This document shows, piece after piece, positions 50,932 through 59,360 of a stretch of 64,000 nucleotides of DNA. The DNA is from Streptomyces sp. NBC_01451 (GTDB lineage: Bacteria; Actinomycetota; Actinomycetes; Streptomycetales; Streptomycetaceae): assembly GCF_036227485.1 (NCBI RefSeq), contig NZ_CP109479.1, forward strand, positions 5,766,001 through 5,830,000, given 5' to 3'. The position numbers were made by a program, and so were the translations under genes. A model generated the notes under the pieces. The model saw only the letters and a list, made by a program, of their open reading frames with translations. It searched no databases and had not been told where the DNA came from. The first letter of the stretch is position 1, and each line of letters opens with the position of its first letter.

Positions 50932-51156
50932 GGTGGGCTCCCCGTGAGATGTCGATACAGCTGAGAGCCCTGACGGTATCTGGGGGGCCTGTGGTCCTGC
51001 CACGCTGGACCGCCTTCACAGCGGGGGTGTTTGTGAATCTATTGGTGCGAATTCGACGGGCCCTGTGTCCTGATCGTGTCCACTGGGAGACGCACATGGC
51101 CCCGAGCGGTGGGGCAGCGTCCGGGGCCACGCTCTTTCGTCCGCCTTCGCGGCAGC

Positions 51157-51183
51157 TATCGGGTATCGGGTATCGGGTATCGG
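51157..51183. repeat. TATCGGG tandem repeat
   Basis: Four near-perfect 7-base units, with a degenerate further copy after a short interruption (to about 51208). It lies just beyond the stop of the acyl-CoA dehydrogenase relic. No function apparent. Confidence 0.65.
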
Positions 51184-51212
51184 CCAATGGGGATCGGGTA
51201 TCTGGTACCGGG

Positions 51213-51549
51213 CTAAAGGAACGGCATCCCCGCGTCCAGCCCCGAAAGCACCCGTCCGTACAGCTCCAGGTTGGTCGCCGGGTTGACGAACGAGTGGAGG
51301 CTGAGGGCGTGGATGTCTCGGACGGTTCGCTGGATGGGGGACCTCGCGGTGCGCGGGGACCATGACGTCCCGGGCGACCATGCCGCTGCCGCTGCCGCTG
51401 CCGCTGCCGCTGCCGCTGCCGCTGCCGCTGCCGCTGCCGCTGCCGGTCGGCCCCGACACGTGCCAGTCGTCGAGGATCTCCAGGTCGGTCATCGGGACGG
51501 CGGCCCAGAGAAGAGGGATTTGACCTGCCTCCTTCGCTTTGGTTCGCAC
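51213..51549 (-). pseudogene. Acyl-CoA dehydrogenase/flavin monooxygenase remnant with internal deletion and repeat
   Basis: On the minus strand one frame reads PLLWAAVPMTDLEILDDWHVSG, an expanded Gly-Ser run, then VARDVMVPAHREVP. This is the middle domain of type 2 acyl-CoA dehydrogenases (DDW-x-V-x-G-x-x-GTGS ... VPAHR). A neighbouring frame then reads RTVRDIHALSLHSFVNPATN, ending LYGRVLSGLDAGMPFL and a stop at 51213; this looks like the C-terminus of the same family. About 190 residues that should lie between them are gone, and the frames do not join. This is a clear relic, and it occupies part of a 766-bp gap with no intact gene. Confidence 0.65.
51382..51444. repeat. (GCCGCT)10 hexanucleotide microsatellite
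   Basis: Ten and a half perfect GCCGCT units. On the minus strand they read Gly-Ser repeats in the frame of the acyl-CoA dehydrogenase relic, at the place of that family's GTGS loop. Slippage from an original Gly-Ser codon pair is the likely origin. Confidence 0.9.
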
Positions 51550-51697
51550 CAGTGACAGTCCGAACCGCTCGGTCGGTGCCGCGGTGTTCCCGTGAACTCC
51601 TGACCCCTTCCGTCCTTCCCGTCGAGCACTCAGGCGCAGTAAGTTCGCGCGTGTGTACGGGTGTTGTTGAGGATGTTGGCGTGACGGGGGTTGCGGG

Positions 51698-54600
51698 ATG
51701 GCGGGGTATCGGCCGGCGGACTGGCATGTGCTGGATCTGGACAGGGACCCGACCCCGGGTGATCCGGACCGTGTGCGTCAGCTGGCTCGTGCGTTGCATG
51801 ACTTCGCGGATGATGTCGCGGATGCGTTGCGGTTGGTGAAGGGGATGGCGTCGGAGAACGAGACGCTGGAGTGGGCGGGGAAGACCGCTGAGGTGTTCCA
51901 GGACGAGTTCTCGGATGTGCCGAAGAATCTGAAGAAGCTGAAGAGGTCGTACGACCTGTGCGGCGATGCGCTGGTGGATTACTGGCCGGAGCTGGAGCGG
52001 GCGCAGGCGCTGGCGGACCGGGCTTTGGTGAAGGGGCGGGAGGCGCAGGCGGATCTGGCGTCGGCCAAGTCGCGTCTGTCGTCGGCTGATTCGTGGGTGA
52101 CGCGGGCGGCGAAGGAGTCGGACAAGTACAAGGACGATCCGGCGGGCAGCAGGGCGGCGGAGAAGCCGGACGAGGCGAAGGTCCGGGCGGCCACCCGTGA
52201 CGCGCAGCACGCGAAGTCGGCGCAGGACAGTGCCCGGTCGGATGTCGGTAGCGCGCAGTCGGCGTTGGATGCGGCGAAGAAGATGGCCGAGGACGCGCGC
52301 AGGATGCGTGAGGACGCGGCGGGGGAGGCGAAGCGGAGGATCGGCGAGGCGTCGGACGCGGGTATTCAGAACCGGAGTTGGTGGGAGGAGGTCGGGGACT
52401 GGTTCGTCGACAACTGGGACACCATCGTCGCGGTCTGCAAGATTGTCGTCGCTGTCGTCGGGGTTGTGGCGATGATTATCGGGGGGCCGATTCTCGGTGC
52501 GATCGTGCTGATCGCGGCCCTGGTCGTGCTCGCGGACACGCTCTACAAATACTCCAAGGGACAGGCGTCCCTGTGGGACGTGGGCTTCGCCGCGCTGGAC
52601 TGCATTCCGGGGATGAAGGGGCTGACCACCCTCGGCGGACTCGCCAAGGGGCTGAAGTCGGTCGGCAAGCTGGGCCTCAAGGCCATGGCCAAAGGCCTCG
52701 GCAAGGGTCTGCGCAAGGGCGCCGACGACGTTGTGGAGAAGAGCAAGCCGGCCAAGGGGCGGTGCAAGAACGGCGATCCCATCGACATGGTCTCCGGGGA
52801 GATGCTGATCGAGCAGACCGATGTGGGTCTGCCCGGTGTGCTGCCCGTCATCCTCCGCCGTACCCACCTGTCGACCTATCACTGGGGTTCCTGGTTCGGC
52901 GAGTCCTGGGCGTCGACCTTCGACGAGCGCCTCGAACTCGACGACGACGGGGCGTTGTTCGCCACCGAGGACGGCATGATCCTCTGCTATCCCGTCCCCG
53001 GGCCGGACCGGCCGGTGGTGCCCGAAGCGGGGCCCCGGTGGCCCCTGGCGTGGGACGCGGACCAGCCGGGGGCGCTGCGGGTCACCGACCCCGGGACCGG
53101 AATCACGCGGCATTTCGCCCCGTCGCCGGACCACGCCGGGCGTGGCTCGGCGTTCACTCTGCCGCTGGTCGCGATTTCCGACCGCAACGGCAACCGCGTC
53201 CACTTCGACCGCGCATCGGACGGCACTCCTGTCGCCGTACGCCACTCCGGCGGCTACCACGTGCACGTCGACACCTCTGAGGGCCGCATCGTCCGGCTGC
53301 GGCTGCGCAATCCGGCGGACGGGCCCGAGGGCACCACGATCCTGCGCTACGGCTATGACGAGGCCGGCGATCTGACCGAGCTGTACGACTCCTCCGGGCT
53401 GCCGTACACCTTCACCTACGACCTGGCGGGGCGGATCGGCTCATGGACCGACCGCATCGGTTCCTGGTACCGCTTCACCTATGACGACCACGATCGCGTC
53501 ATCCGAGGCGAGGGCGTGGACGGTGTCCTCGACTGCACCATCGAGTACGACACCGAGGCGCGCGCCACCCACTACACGGACTCGCTCTCCCGCACCACCA
53601 GTTACCGCCACAACGAGCGCCGTCAGCTCGTCTCGACCACGAACGCGCGGGGCGAGTCCGTCCACAACGAGTGGGACGACACGGACCGGCTCGTGGCGCG
53701 GACCGACGCGCTGGACCACACGTACCGCTACGAGTACGACGACGCGGGCAACCTGACGCGGGTGACGCGGCCCGACGGATCCGTCACCTCGGCCGTCTTC
53801 AACGAGTTCCACCGGCCCGTCGTGGTGCTGGAGGAAGCCGGGGCGCCCGACGGCGACGAGGGGGGCCACGACGGGGGCGACGACGGTGTGGTCTGGCATC
53901 ACAGCTACGACGAACGCGGCAACCGGATCGCCACCCGCAACCCCACCGGCGCCGAGACCCACTACACGTACGACGCTTCGGGGTTCCTGACCACCGTCAC
54001 GGACGCCCTCGGGCACCGGCGCGAAGCGGCCTGCGACGGCGTGGGCCTGCCGGTACGGCTCACCAACCCCCTCGGCAGCACCACCACCGTGGAGCACGAC
54101 GCCTTCGGCCGGATCACCTCCGTCACGGACTCGCTCGGGCACGTGACGCGGTTCGGCTGGACGGTCGAGGGCAGACTGGCGTGGCGCGCGTCCGGCGACG
54201 AGCCGGCTGAGCGGTACGACTGGGACGCCGCGGGCAACCTGGTTGCCTGCACCGACCCCGCGGGCAACACCAGCGCGTACACGCCCACCCACTTCCACCT
54301 CGCCGCGGTCCGCACCCGCCCGGACGGTGCCCGCTACACCTTCGACTACGACACCGAGCTGAACCTCACCCGGGTGACCAACCCGCAAGGGGCCACCTGG
54401 GAATACGTCTACGACGAGGCGAACCGGGTCGTCGCGGAAACCGACTTCAACGGCCGGACGCTCACCTACGAGGTGAACGCCATGGGCGCGCTGATGTCGC
54501 TGACCAACGGAGCGGGCGAAACCGTCTCGTTCGGCCGGGACGCCCTGAGCCGCACCACGTCCGTCCTCCACGACGGCCACACCACCGCGCTGCGCTACGA

Positions 54601-56446
54601 CTCCAGGGGCCACCTGGTCGAGCAGGCCGGCCCGGAGGTGCGACTGCACCGCACGTACGACACGGTGGGGCGGCTGCTCTCCGAGAGTGTCAACGGCAGT
54701 ACCACGACGTACCGGTACGACGCGCTCGGCCGCCGTGTCGAGCGCCGCACGCCGTCCGGCACCGTGTCGACCTGGTCGTACGACGCGGCCGGGCACCCGG
54801 TGGGCCTGGAAGCCGCAGGCCGCGTGCTGGGCTTCGACTTCGACGCGGCAGGCCGCGAGATCGCGCGGGAGCTGGGTCACGGAGTGACCCTCGGCCAGTC
54901 GTGGGACGAGGCCGGCCGACTGACCGCGCAGACGCTCGCCCGGCACCCGGAGGGCGCCGAGACCCTGCTCCAGCACCGCACGTATGTCTACCGGGCCGAC
55001 GGTCTCCTTGCCGAGCTGGACGAACTCACCACCGGTACACGCCGGTTCGACCTCGACCCGGCCGGCCGGGTCACCGCCGTACACGCCTGCGACTGGACCG
55101 AGACGTACGCGTACGACGGCGTCGGCAACCTCAGCAGTGCCGTCACACCGGCCACCGGCGCGGACGACACGCACCGGGAGTTCACCGGGACGCTCGTCCG
55201 GCGCTGCGGCCGGACCCGGTACGAGCGGGACGCGGAGGGCCGCGTCGTCCGGTCGGTACGGCGGCTGCTCAACGGCCAGAAGAGGGTGCGCACTTACGCC
55301 TGGAACAGCCTGAGCCAGCTCGTCGGCACCGTCACGCCGGGCGGAGCCCACTGGAACTACCTCTACGATCCGACGGGTCGCCGTGTCGCGAAGCGGCGCG
55401 TGTCCGACGACGGCTCGGTCGCCGAGGAAATCCGCTTCACCTGGGACGGCCCACGCCTCGCGGAACAGGTCATGCCCGACGGGCACAGCACCACCTGGGA
55501 CTACGCGCCCGGAACCCATCTGCCCCTGACACAGATCGATCGAGGCCCGGGGGGCCAGGCAGGCCCGGGTGGTCCTGGTGGTCCCGGTGGTCCGGGCGCT
55601 CAGGGCGGTGCAGTGGCTCTGGACACCGGCACACGCTTCCACGCCATCGTCACCGACCTCTCGGGAGCGCCGGCCGAGCTCATATCCGAGGAGGGGGAGC
55701 TGGTCTGGCAGCGGCGCACCACGCTGTGGGGGCTCCCGCTGCCGAGGGAGGACACGGCGAGCGCATCGAGCGGTCGCACCGGGGGCACGGTCGACTGCCC
55801 CCTGCGCTTTCCCGGCCAGTACGCCGACGCCGAGACCGGCTGGCACTACAACCACCACCGCTACTACGACCCCGAGACCGGCCACTACGCGACCCCCGAC
55901 CCCCTCGGCCTCGTACCCGCCTCCAACGACACCGCGTACGTGTCCAACCCGTACCGCTGGATCGACCCGCTCGGCCTGTACCGCGACACCGGCAACGGCC
56001 AGTACGCGCACGACCCCGATGCCCCCGAGACGGCACACAACCGGAAGTCCGAATACCCGTCCGGGTATCGCGAGTCGACCCATGACGAGATGGCCAAGAA
56101 CTGGACGCTCGAAGGAGTCGAGCAGGGTGAGCGGCCACTGGACTCCGCCAAGAACAAGATTCCGCGGGATCAGCTGACGTGGTTCGACGGCAACGGTGAC
56201 ATCATCTGGGACCCGGCGAACCCCGGTTCCAAGCCGTTCCACGAGACGGTCACCTATGAGCACCGGGAAGCGGTGGTGGACCACTGGAACCGGGAGGGCA
56301 GGCTCACTGACCGGCCGACGCGCAACGACTTCTACAACGATCCGGACAACATGGAAGCCATGGAGAAGAGCAAGAACTCGCGCGGGGGAGCCATGATGGA
56401 CGCCAGATACAGCCAGGAGACAGGCCCGAACTACTCGTGCTCCTGA
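51698..56446 (+). CDS. RHS-repeat polymorphic toxin with T7SS-type N-terminus
   Basis: 1582 residues. About 1-210 is a helical T7SS-signal-type domain (DPTPGDPDRVRQLARALHDF... LERAQALADRAL). Hydrophobic helices lie at about 241-285. DUF6531 follows at about 355-420 (GDPIDMVSGEMLIEQTDVGL). YD/RHS repeats run from about 550 to 1340. The RHS core ends in HYATPDPLGL...NPYRWIDPLGLY near 1400-1427, where such proteins cleave themselves. The last 155 residues are the toxin: TVTYEHREAVVDHWNREG and RNDFYNDPDNMEAM with SKNSRGG suggest an HNH/EndoVII-type nuclease. A Gly/Pro-rich tract sits at about 1285-1307. A probable immunity gene follows by 45 bases. Confidence 0.88.
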   Translation: MAGYRPADWHVLDLDRDPTPGDPDRVRQLARALHDFADDVADALRLVKGMASENETLEWAGKTAEVFQDEFSDVPKNLKKLKRSYDLCGDALVDYWPELERAQALADRALVKGREAQADLASAKSRLSSADSWVTRAAKESDKYKDDPAGSRAAEKPDEAKVRAATRDAQHAKSAQDSARSDVGSAQSALDAAKKMAEDARRMREDAAGEAKRRIGEASDAGIQNRSWWEEVGDWFVDNWDTIVAVCKIVVAVVGVVAMIIGGPILGAIVLIAALVVLADTLYKYSKGQASLWDVGFAALDCIPGMKGLTTLGGLAKGLKSVGKLGLKAMAKGLGKGLRKGADDVVEKSKPAKGRCKNGDPIDMVSGEMLIEQTDVGLPGVLPVILRRTHLSTYHWGSWFGESWASTFDERLELDDDGALFATEDGMILCYPVPGPDRPVVPEAGPRWPLAWDADQPGALRVTDPGTGITRHFAPSPDHAGRGSAFTLPLVAISDRNGNRVHFDRASDGTPVAVRHSGGYHVHVDTSEGRIVRLRLRNPADGPEGTTILRYGYDEAGDLTELYDSSGLPYTFTYDLAGRIGSWTDRIGSWYRFTYDDHDRVIRGEGVDGVLDCTIEYDTEARATHYTDSLSRTTSYRHNERRQLVSTTNARGESVHNEWDDTDRLVARTDALDHTYRYEYDDAGNLTRVTRPDGSVTSAVFNEFHRPVVVLEEAGAPDGDEGGHDGGDDGVVWHHSYDERGNRIATRNPTGAETHYTYDASGFLTTVTDALGHRREAACDGVGLPVRLTNPLGSTTTVEHDAFGRITSVTDSLGHVTRFGWTVEGRLAWRASGDEPAERYDWDAAGNLVACTDPAGNTSAYTPTHFHLAAVRTRPDGARYTFDYDTELNLTRVTNPQGATWEYVYDEANRVVAETDFNGRTLTYEVNAMGALMSLTNGAGETVSFGRDALSRTTSVLHDGHTTALRYDSRGHLVEQAGPEVRLHRTYDTVGRLLSESVNGSTTTYRYDALGRRVERRTPSGTVSTWSYDAAGHPVGLEAAGRVLGFDFDAAGREIARELGHGVTLGQSWDEAGRLTAQTLARHPEGAETLLQHRTYVYRADGLLAELDELTTGTRRFDLDPAGRVTAVHACDWTETYAYDGVGNLSSAVTPATGADDTHREFTGTLVRRCGRTRYERDAEGRVVRSVRRLLNGQKRVRTYAWNSLSQLVGTVTPGGAHWNYLYDPTGRRVAKRRVSDDGSVAEEIRFTWDGPRLAEQVMPDGHSTTWDYAPGTHLPLTQIDRGPGGQAGPGGPGGPGGPGAQGGAVALDTGTRFHAIVTDLSGAPAELISEEGELVWQRRTTLWGLPLPREDTASASSGRTGGTVDCPLRFPGQYADAETGWHYNHHRYYDPETGHYATPDPLGLVPASNDTAYVSNPYRWIDPLGLYRDTGNGQYAHDPDAPETAHNRKSEYPSGYRESTHDEMAKNWTLEGVEQGERPLDSAKNKIPRDQLTWFDGNGDIIWDPANPGSKPFHETVTYEHREAVVDHWNREGRLTDRPTRNDFYNDPDNMEAMEKSKNSRGGAMMDARYSQETGPNYSCS

Positions 56447-56491
56447 CCTCCCCCTGACCTCGGAGTCCTCGAAGCACACCTGGAAGGAACC

Positions 56492-57259
56492 ATGGATCTA
56501 CAGGCCACCATCGCCGGTTTCCGCAATGTCGCTCCCCTCGATGGCCTGGACGGGGCATGGCGGTGGAGTCTCAACCCGGTCCTGCACTTCGCGGGAGCTC
56601 TGACCGACGACGGAAAGCGGCTCCTCCAGACCAACCAGCGCGGCAAGCACGACGAGGGGCTCGCCCGTGAGGTGCTGTCCTTCGCCCGCGCCCACGAGCG
56701 GGAGCTCACGGAGACAGGGCGGTTCCTCGGCTTCGTGGAGGGCCTGCGGGTACCCGGATTCGAGTTCGACGCCGTCGCGGCGGCCGTCCCCGAGGTCCAC
56801 GGACATCACAAGGCGCAGAATCCCGACCTCACGGCGGTGACGTACATCGTCTTTCCCGCGTACGCCTGCGAGTTCTCCGGCAGTGAGACGCTCGCCGAAG
56901 CGGAGGCCAGGTACACGAAAATGCTCCGCCCCGCCGAAATCGGGCGGGAACCGGTGCCGTTCGTGAAGATGAGCTTCGACAATCCCCGTACCGGCGGCGG
57001 AAGCAACAATCCCGGGCGCGCCTTGACGTACCCGCGGATCGTCCGCCAGGAGATTCCCGAGCTGGCGAACTCCGCGGGCGGATTCGTGGAGTTCGAGAAC
57101 CGCTTGGGCAAGGTCTGGCGGGTGGAGTGGGACGGCGGCTGGACCGTGTCCGGAGAACAGCCCGGAACGCGGTCCGGAGCACAGGGGCGGCGTGAGATGA
57201 GCCTGGACGAGGTCCTGGAGCTCTTCGAGGGAGCGCTGTGTGAGGGCACGCCTCGGTAA
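56492..57259 (+). CDS. Probable immunity protein for the RHS toxin
   Basis: 255 residues from an ATG six bases after GGAAGG. No signal peptide or membrane helix. Mixed alpha/beta composition with conserved-looking blocks AVTYIVFPAYACEFSGSETL and GGFVEFENRLGKVWRVEWDGGWTV. I recognise no named immunity family. The call rests on position: it lies directly after the toxin C-terminus on the same strand and is expected to be made with it to neutralise the nuclease in the producing cell. Confidence 0.55.
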   Translation: MDLQATIAGFRNVAPLDGLDGAWRWSLNPVLHFAGALTDDGKRLLQTNQRGKHDEGLAREVLSFARAHERELTETGRFLGFVEGLRVPGFEFDAVAAAVPEVHGHHKAQNPDLTAVTYIVFPAYACEFSGSETLAEAEARYTKMLRPAEIGREPVPFVKMSFDNPRTGGGSNNPGRALTYPRIVRQEIPELANSAGGFVEFENRLGKVWRVEWDGGWTVSGEQPGTRSGAQGRREMSLDEVLELFEGALCEGTPR

Positions 57260-57550
57260 CGGACGTCCCTCGTACGACGGAACCGGACCGTGCGCCATCG
57301 CGTGAGCGAATCGTGCAGGCCTCATGGGAGACCGGTGACGAAGGCGGGGGAGGTGGCCCGGGCCGTCCGGCCCGCGGATGTCGGGTCGGCAACGGATTCG
57401 CGGGTGCACAGCGGGTGTCGTATCCGCATCGCTTTGTCCAACGGGGAACCGTACGGCCGAAGTTGCACGTGAATAACGTTGTGCCCCGGGCTGTTCACGA
57501 TCCAGAACGCGCCTTGAGGGGCTTATGTACGGCTGATACGGTGCCATGGC
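57260..57550. other. Intergenic region without visible gene
   Basis: Between the immunity gene and the Tad pilus promoter. No open frame with protein-like composition and no clear hairpin terminator was found; base composition becomes more mixed toward the right end. Confidence 0.5.
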
Positions 57551-57579
57551 TTGACACTCACTCCAGCGCTGGCTAATTG
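57551..57579 (+). promoter_or_regulatory. Promoter-like TTGACA-N17-TAATTG before the Tad operon
   Basis: A perfect -35 hexamer at 57551-57556 and a weak -10 at 57574-57579, at 17-base spacing. The first pilus gene starts 122 bases later. CGTGC-N5-GCACG, a perfect 5-bp dyad near 57617-57631, lies in the leader and may be a regulator site. Confidence 0.4.
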
Positions 57580-57700
57580 GCCGGATCGAGCGGTACGTCC
57601 AGCAATGGCGTATCGCGTGCATCGCGCACGTCGAGAGTGAAGTGTCCTATTTGGCACTGAAATTGGCAGAATTTTTCTTGGGTGTACGGGGAGCTGTTGC

Positions 57701-58432
57701 GTGAAGATCCAAGAGCGTACGGGTGCGGGCGGCGGCCGTTCCTCGGTACCCGCTCAGCCGATGTCCGGTGAGCGGCTCCCGACGCCGCCTCGCGAGCGCA
57801 AACCGGCTCTTGCCGCTCTCGCGGTGCTGCTGATCCTCGTCGGTGCGCTGGGTGCGACGATGCTGGTGCTGCGGGCGGGGGACCGGATCGAGGTCGTCAA
57901 GGTGACCGCCGAGATCCCGGCCGGGGGGTCTGTCACCAAGGCCAACACGACGCCCGTCATGGTCGCGGCCGATACTGGCATCAACTATGTCGAGTGGACC
58001 AAGCTGGACACCCTCAAAACCCTCAAGGCCAGGTCCACGATCTACGCGGACACCGTCGTCATGGGGCAGATGTTCGGCTCCGACGAGGGTGTCGCCGCCG
58101 GGCAGGCCATCGTCGGGCTCTCCCTCAAGGAGGGGCAGTATCCGAGCGGCCTCAAGCAGGGTGACCTCGTCGCCGCCTACCGCGTCACCTCCAACGGCAC
58201 CGGGACCGGCTCCAGTACGGGTTCCAGCGGCTCCTCGTCGTCCGGCGCCGGCACGAGTCTGATCGTGGACAAGGCCAAGGTCACCAACGACGTGAAGCAG
58301 TCCAAGGACAGTGAAGTCATAAGCAGCACCAACCTGCCCGTCACCCTCACCGTCGACAGCACCAAGGCCGCCGAGCTGGCTCAGGCCGCTGCCGCCGGAC
58401 AAGTGGCTCTCGTGCTCATCCCCAGTAGCTGA
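57701..58432 (+). CDS. SAF-domain pilus assembly protein (CpaB/RcpC-like)
   Basis: 243 residues from GTG after GGGGAG. One membrane helix at about 36-58 (ALAALAVLLILVGALGATML). A SAF-type external domain follows (VVKVTAEIPAGGSVTKANTTPVMV). A Ser/Gly linker lies near 165-185 and a C-terminal beta domain (LPVTLTVDSTKAAELAQAAAAGQVALVLI). By position at the head of the tad genes it fits CpaB/RcpC, which links the pilus machine to the envelope. Sequence similarity to CpaB is modest. Confidence 0.75.
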   Translation: MKIQERTGAGGGRSSVPAQPMSGERLPTPPRERKPALAALAVLLILVGALGATMLVLRAGDRIEVVKVTAEIPAGGSVTKANTTPVMVAADTGINYVEWTKLDTLKTLKARSTIYADTVVMGQMFGSDEGVAAGQAIVGLSLKEGQYPSGLKQGDLVAAYRVTSNGTGTGSSTGSSGSSSSGAGTSLIVDKAKVTNDVKQSKDSEVISSTNLPVTLTVDSTKAAELAQAAAAGQVALVLIPSS

Positions 58433-58448
58433 AGGCGGCCCCGGAACC

Positions 58449-59360
58449 ATGGCGCTCATCGTTCTCGCCGCCGACAAGGGTTCACCAGGTGTGACCACCG
58501 CGGCCGTCGCGCTCGCGGCGGTCTGGCCCCGGCGGGCGCTGCTCGCCGAGACCGACCCGGCCGGCGGTGACCTCGTCTACCGCAGTGCCGCCGCGCACGG
58601 CGGGATGCTCAACCCCAACACCGGCATGCTGTCCATCGCCGCGACCGCGCGACGCGGGCTCGTTCCCGATCAGCTCTGGGACCACGTACAGCCGTTGAGC
58701 GGCGGGCTCGAAGTGCTCGTCGGGCTGGGCATCGCCGAACAGGCCGCCGGGCTCGCCGGGCTCTGGCCCACCCTCGGCAGTGCCTTCGCGCAGCTCGGTG
58801 ACTCCCCGAACGCGCCCGCCGACGTCATCGCCGACTGCGGACGCATCAGCGGGGACACGCCTGTCGTCGACCTGTTCCCGCATGCCGCGCTCGTGCTGCT
58901 CATCTCGCGTACCGAGCCCGAGGCCATCGCCCGGGTACGGGATCGCGCCGCCGCTCTCTCCACCAAGCTGCACGGTGGTCCGCGCGGCGCCGCCAGTCTC
59001 GCCACGCCCCTCATCGGGGTCGTCCTCATCGCCGATCCGAACAACTCGGGCAAGTTGGTCAACCAGGTCAACGACATGCTCGTACACGCGCAGACGGGTG
59101 CCCGGGTCGTCGGGACGCTCGCCGAAGACCCCGCCGGGGCCGAGCAGTTGGCCGGGCGCAAGCGCGGGCGGCTCGACAAGTCGATGCTCATCCGGTCGGC
59201 CCGCAAGGTGACTTCGGACCTGTATCAGCAGTACGGCGCCGCATGGACCGTACCCAGCCAGGTGCAGCAGCAGGCCGCTGGTCGGATGCCCGGTCAGATG
59301 CCAGGTCAGCAGCCGGGCCAGCAGACCGGGTACTCCGGCCATGCCGGAGCCGGCCGATGA
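58449..59360 (+). CDS. CpaE-like MinD/ParA-type protein with altered P-loop
   Basis: 303 residues. It begins with a ParA-like strand MALIVLAADKGSPGVTTAAVAL. The deviant Walker A keeps its first Lys (KGSPG) but has Val-Thr-Thr where the usual Gly-Lys-Thr stands. The switch Asp is in ETDPAGGDLVYR. The C-terminus is Gln/Gly/Met-rich. In Tad systems CpaE positions the machine. The lost P-loop Lys suggests weak or no ATP hydrolysis. ATGA overlap with cpaF. Confidence 0.75.
   Translation: MALIVLAADKGSPGVTTAAVALAAVWPRRALLAETDPAGGDLVYRSAAAHGGMLNPNTGMLSIAATARRGLVPDQLWDHVQPLSGGLEVLVGLGIAEQAAGLAGLWPTLGSAFAQLGDSPNAPADVIADCGRISGDTPVVDLFPHAALVLLISRTEPEAIARVRDRAAALSTKLHGGPRGAASLATPLIGVVLIADPNNSGKLVNQVNDMLVHAQTGARVVGTLAEDPAGAEQLAGRKRGRLDKSMLIRSARKVTSDLYQQYGAAWTVPSQVQQQAAGRMPGQMPGQQPGQQTGYSGHAGAGR

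Noticed and set aside
51382..51444. Poly-Ala protein or promoter element from the GCCGCT repeat
   Set aside because: No gene start on the plus strand; the repeat is explained by Gly-Ser codons of the acyl-CoA dehydrogenase relic.
50657..53266. An 869-codon open frame on the minus strand
   Set aside because: It runs through the lipoprotein gene, the hexanucleotide repeat (Arg-Gln repeats) and the antisense of the RHS gene, so it is a chance frame.
53441..56479. A 1012-codon open frame on the minus strand
   Set aside because: Antisense of the RHS gene; Val/Gly/Arg-rich with no domain pattern.
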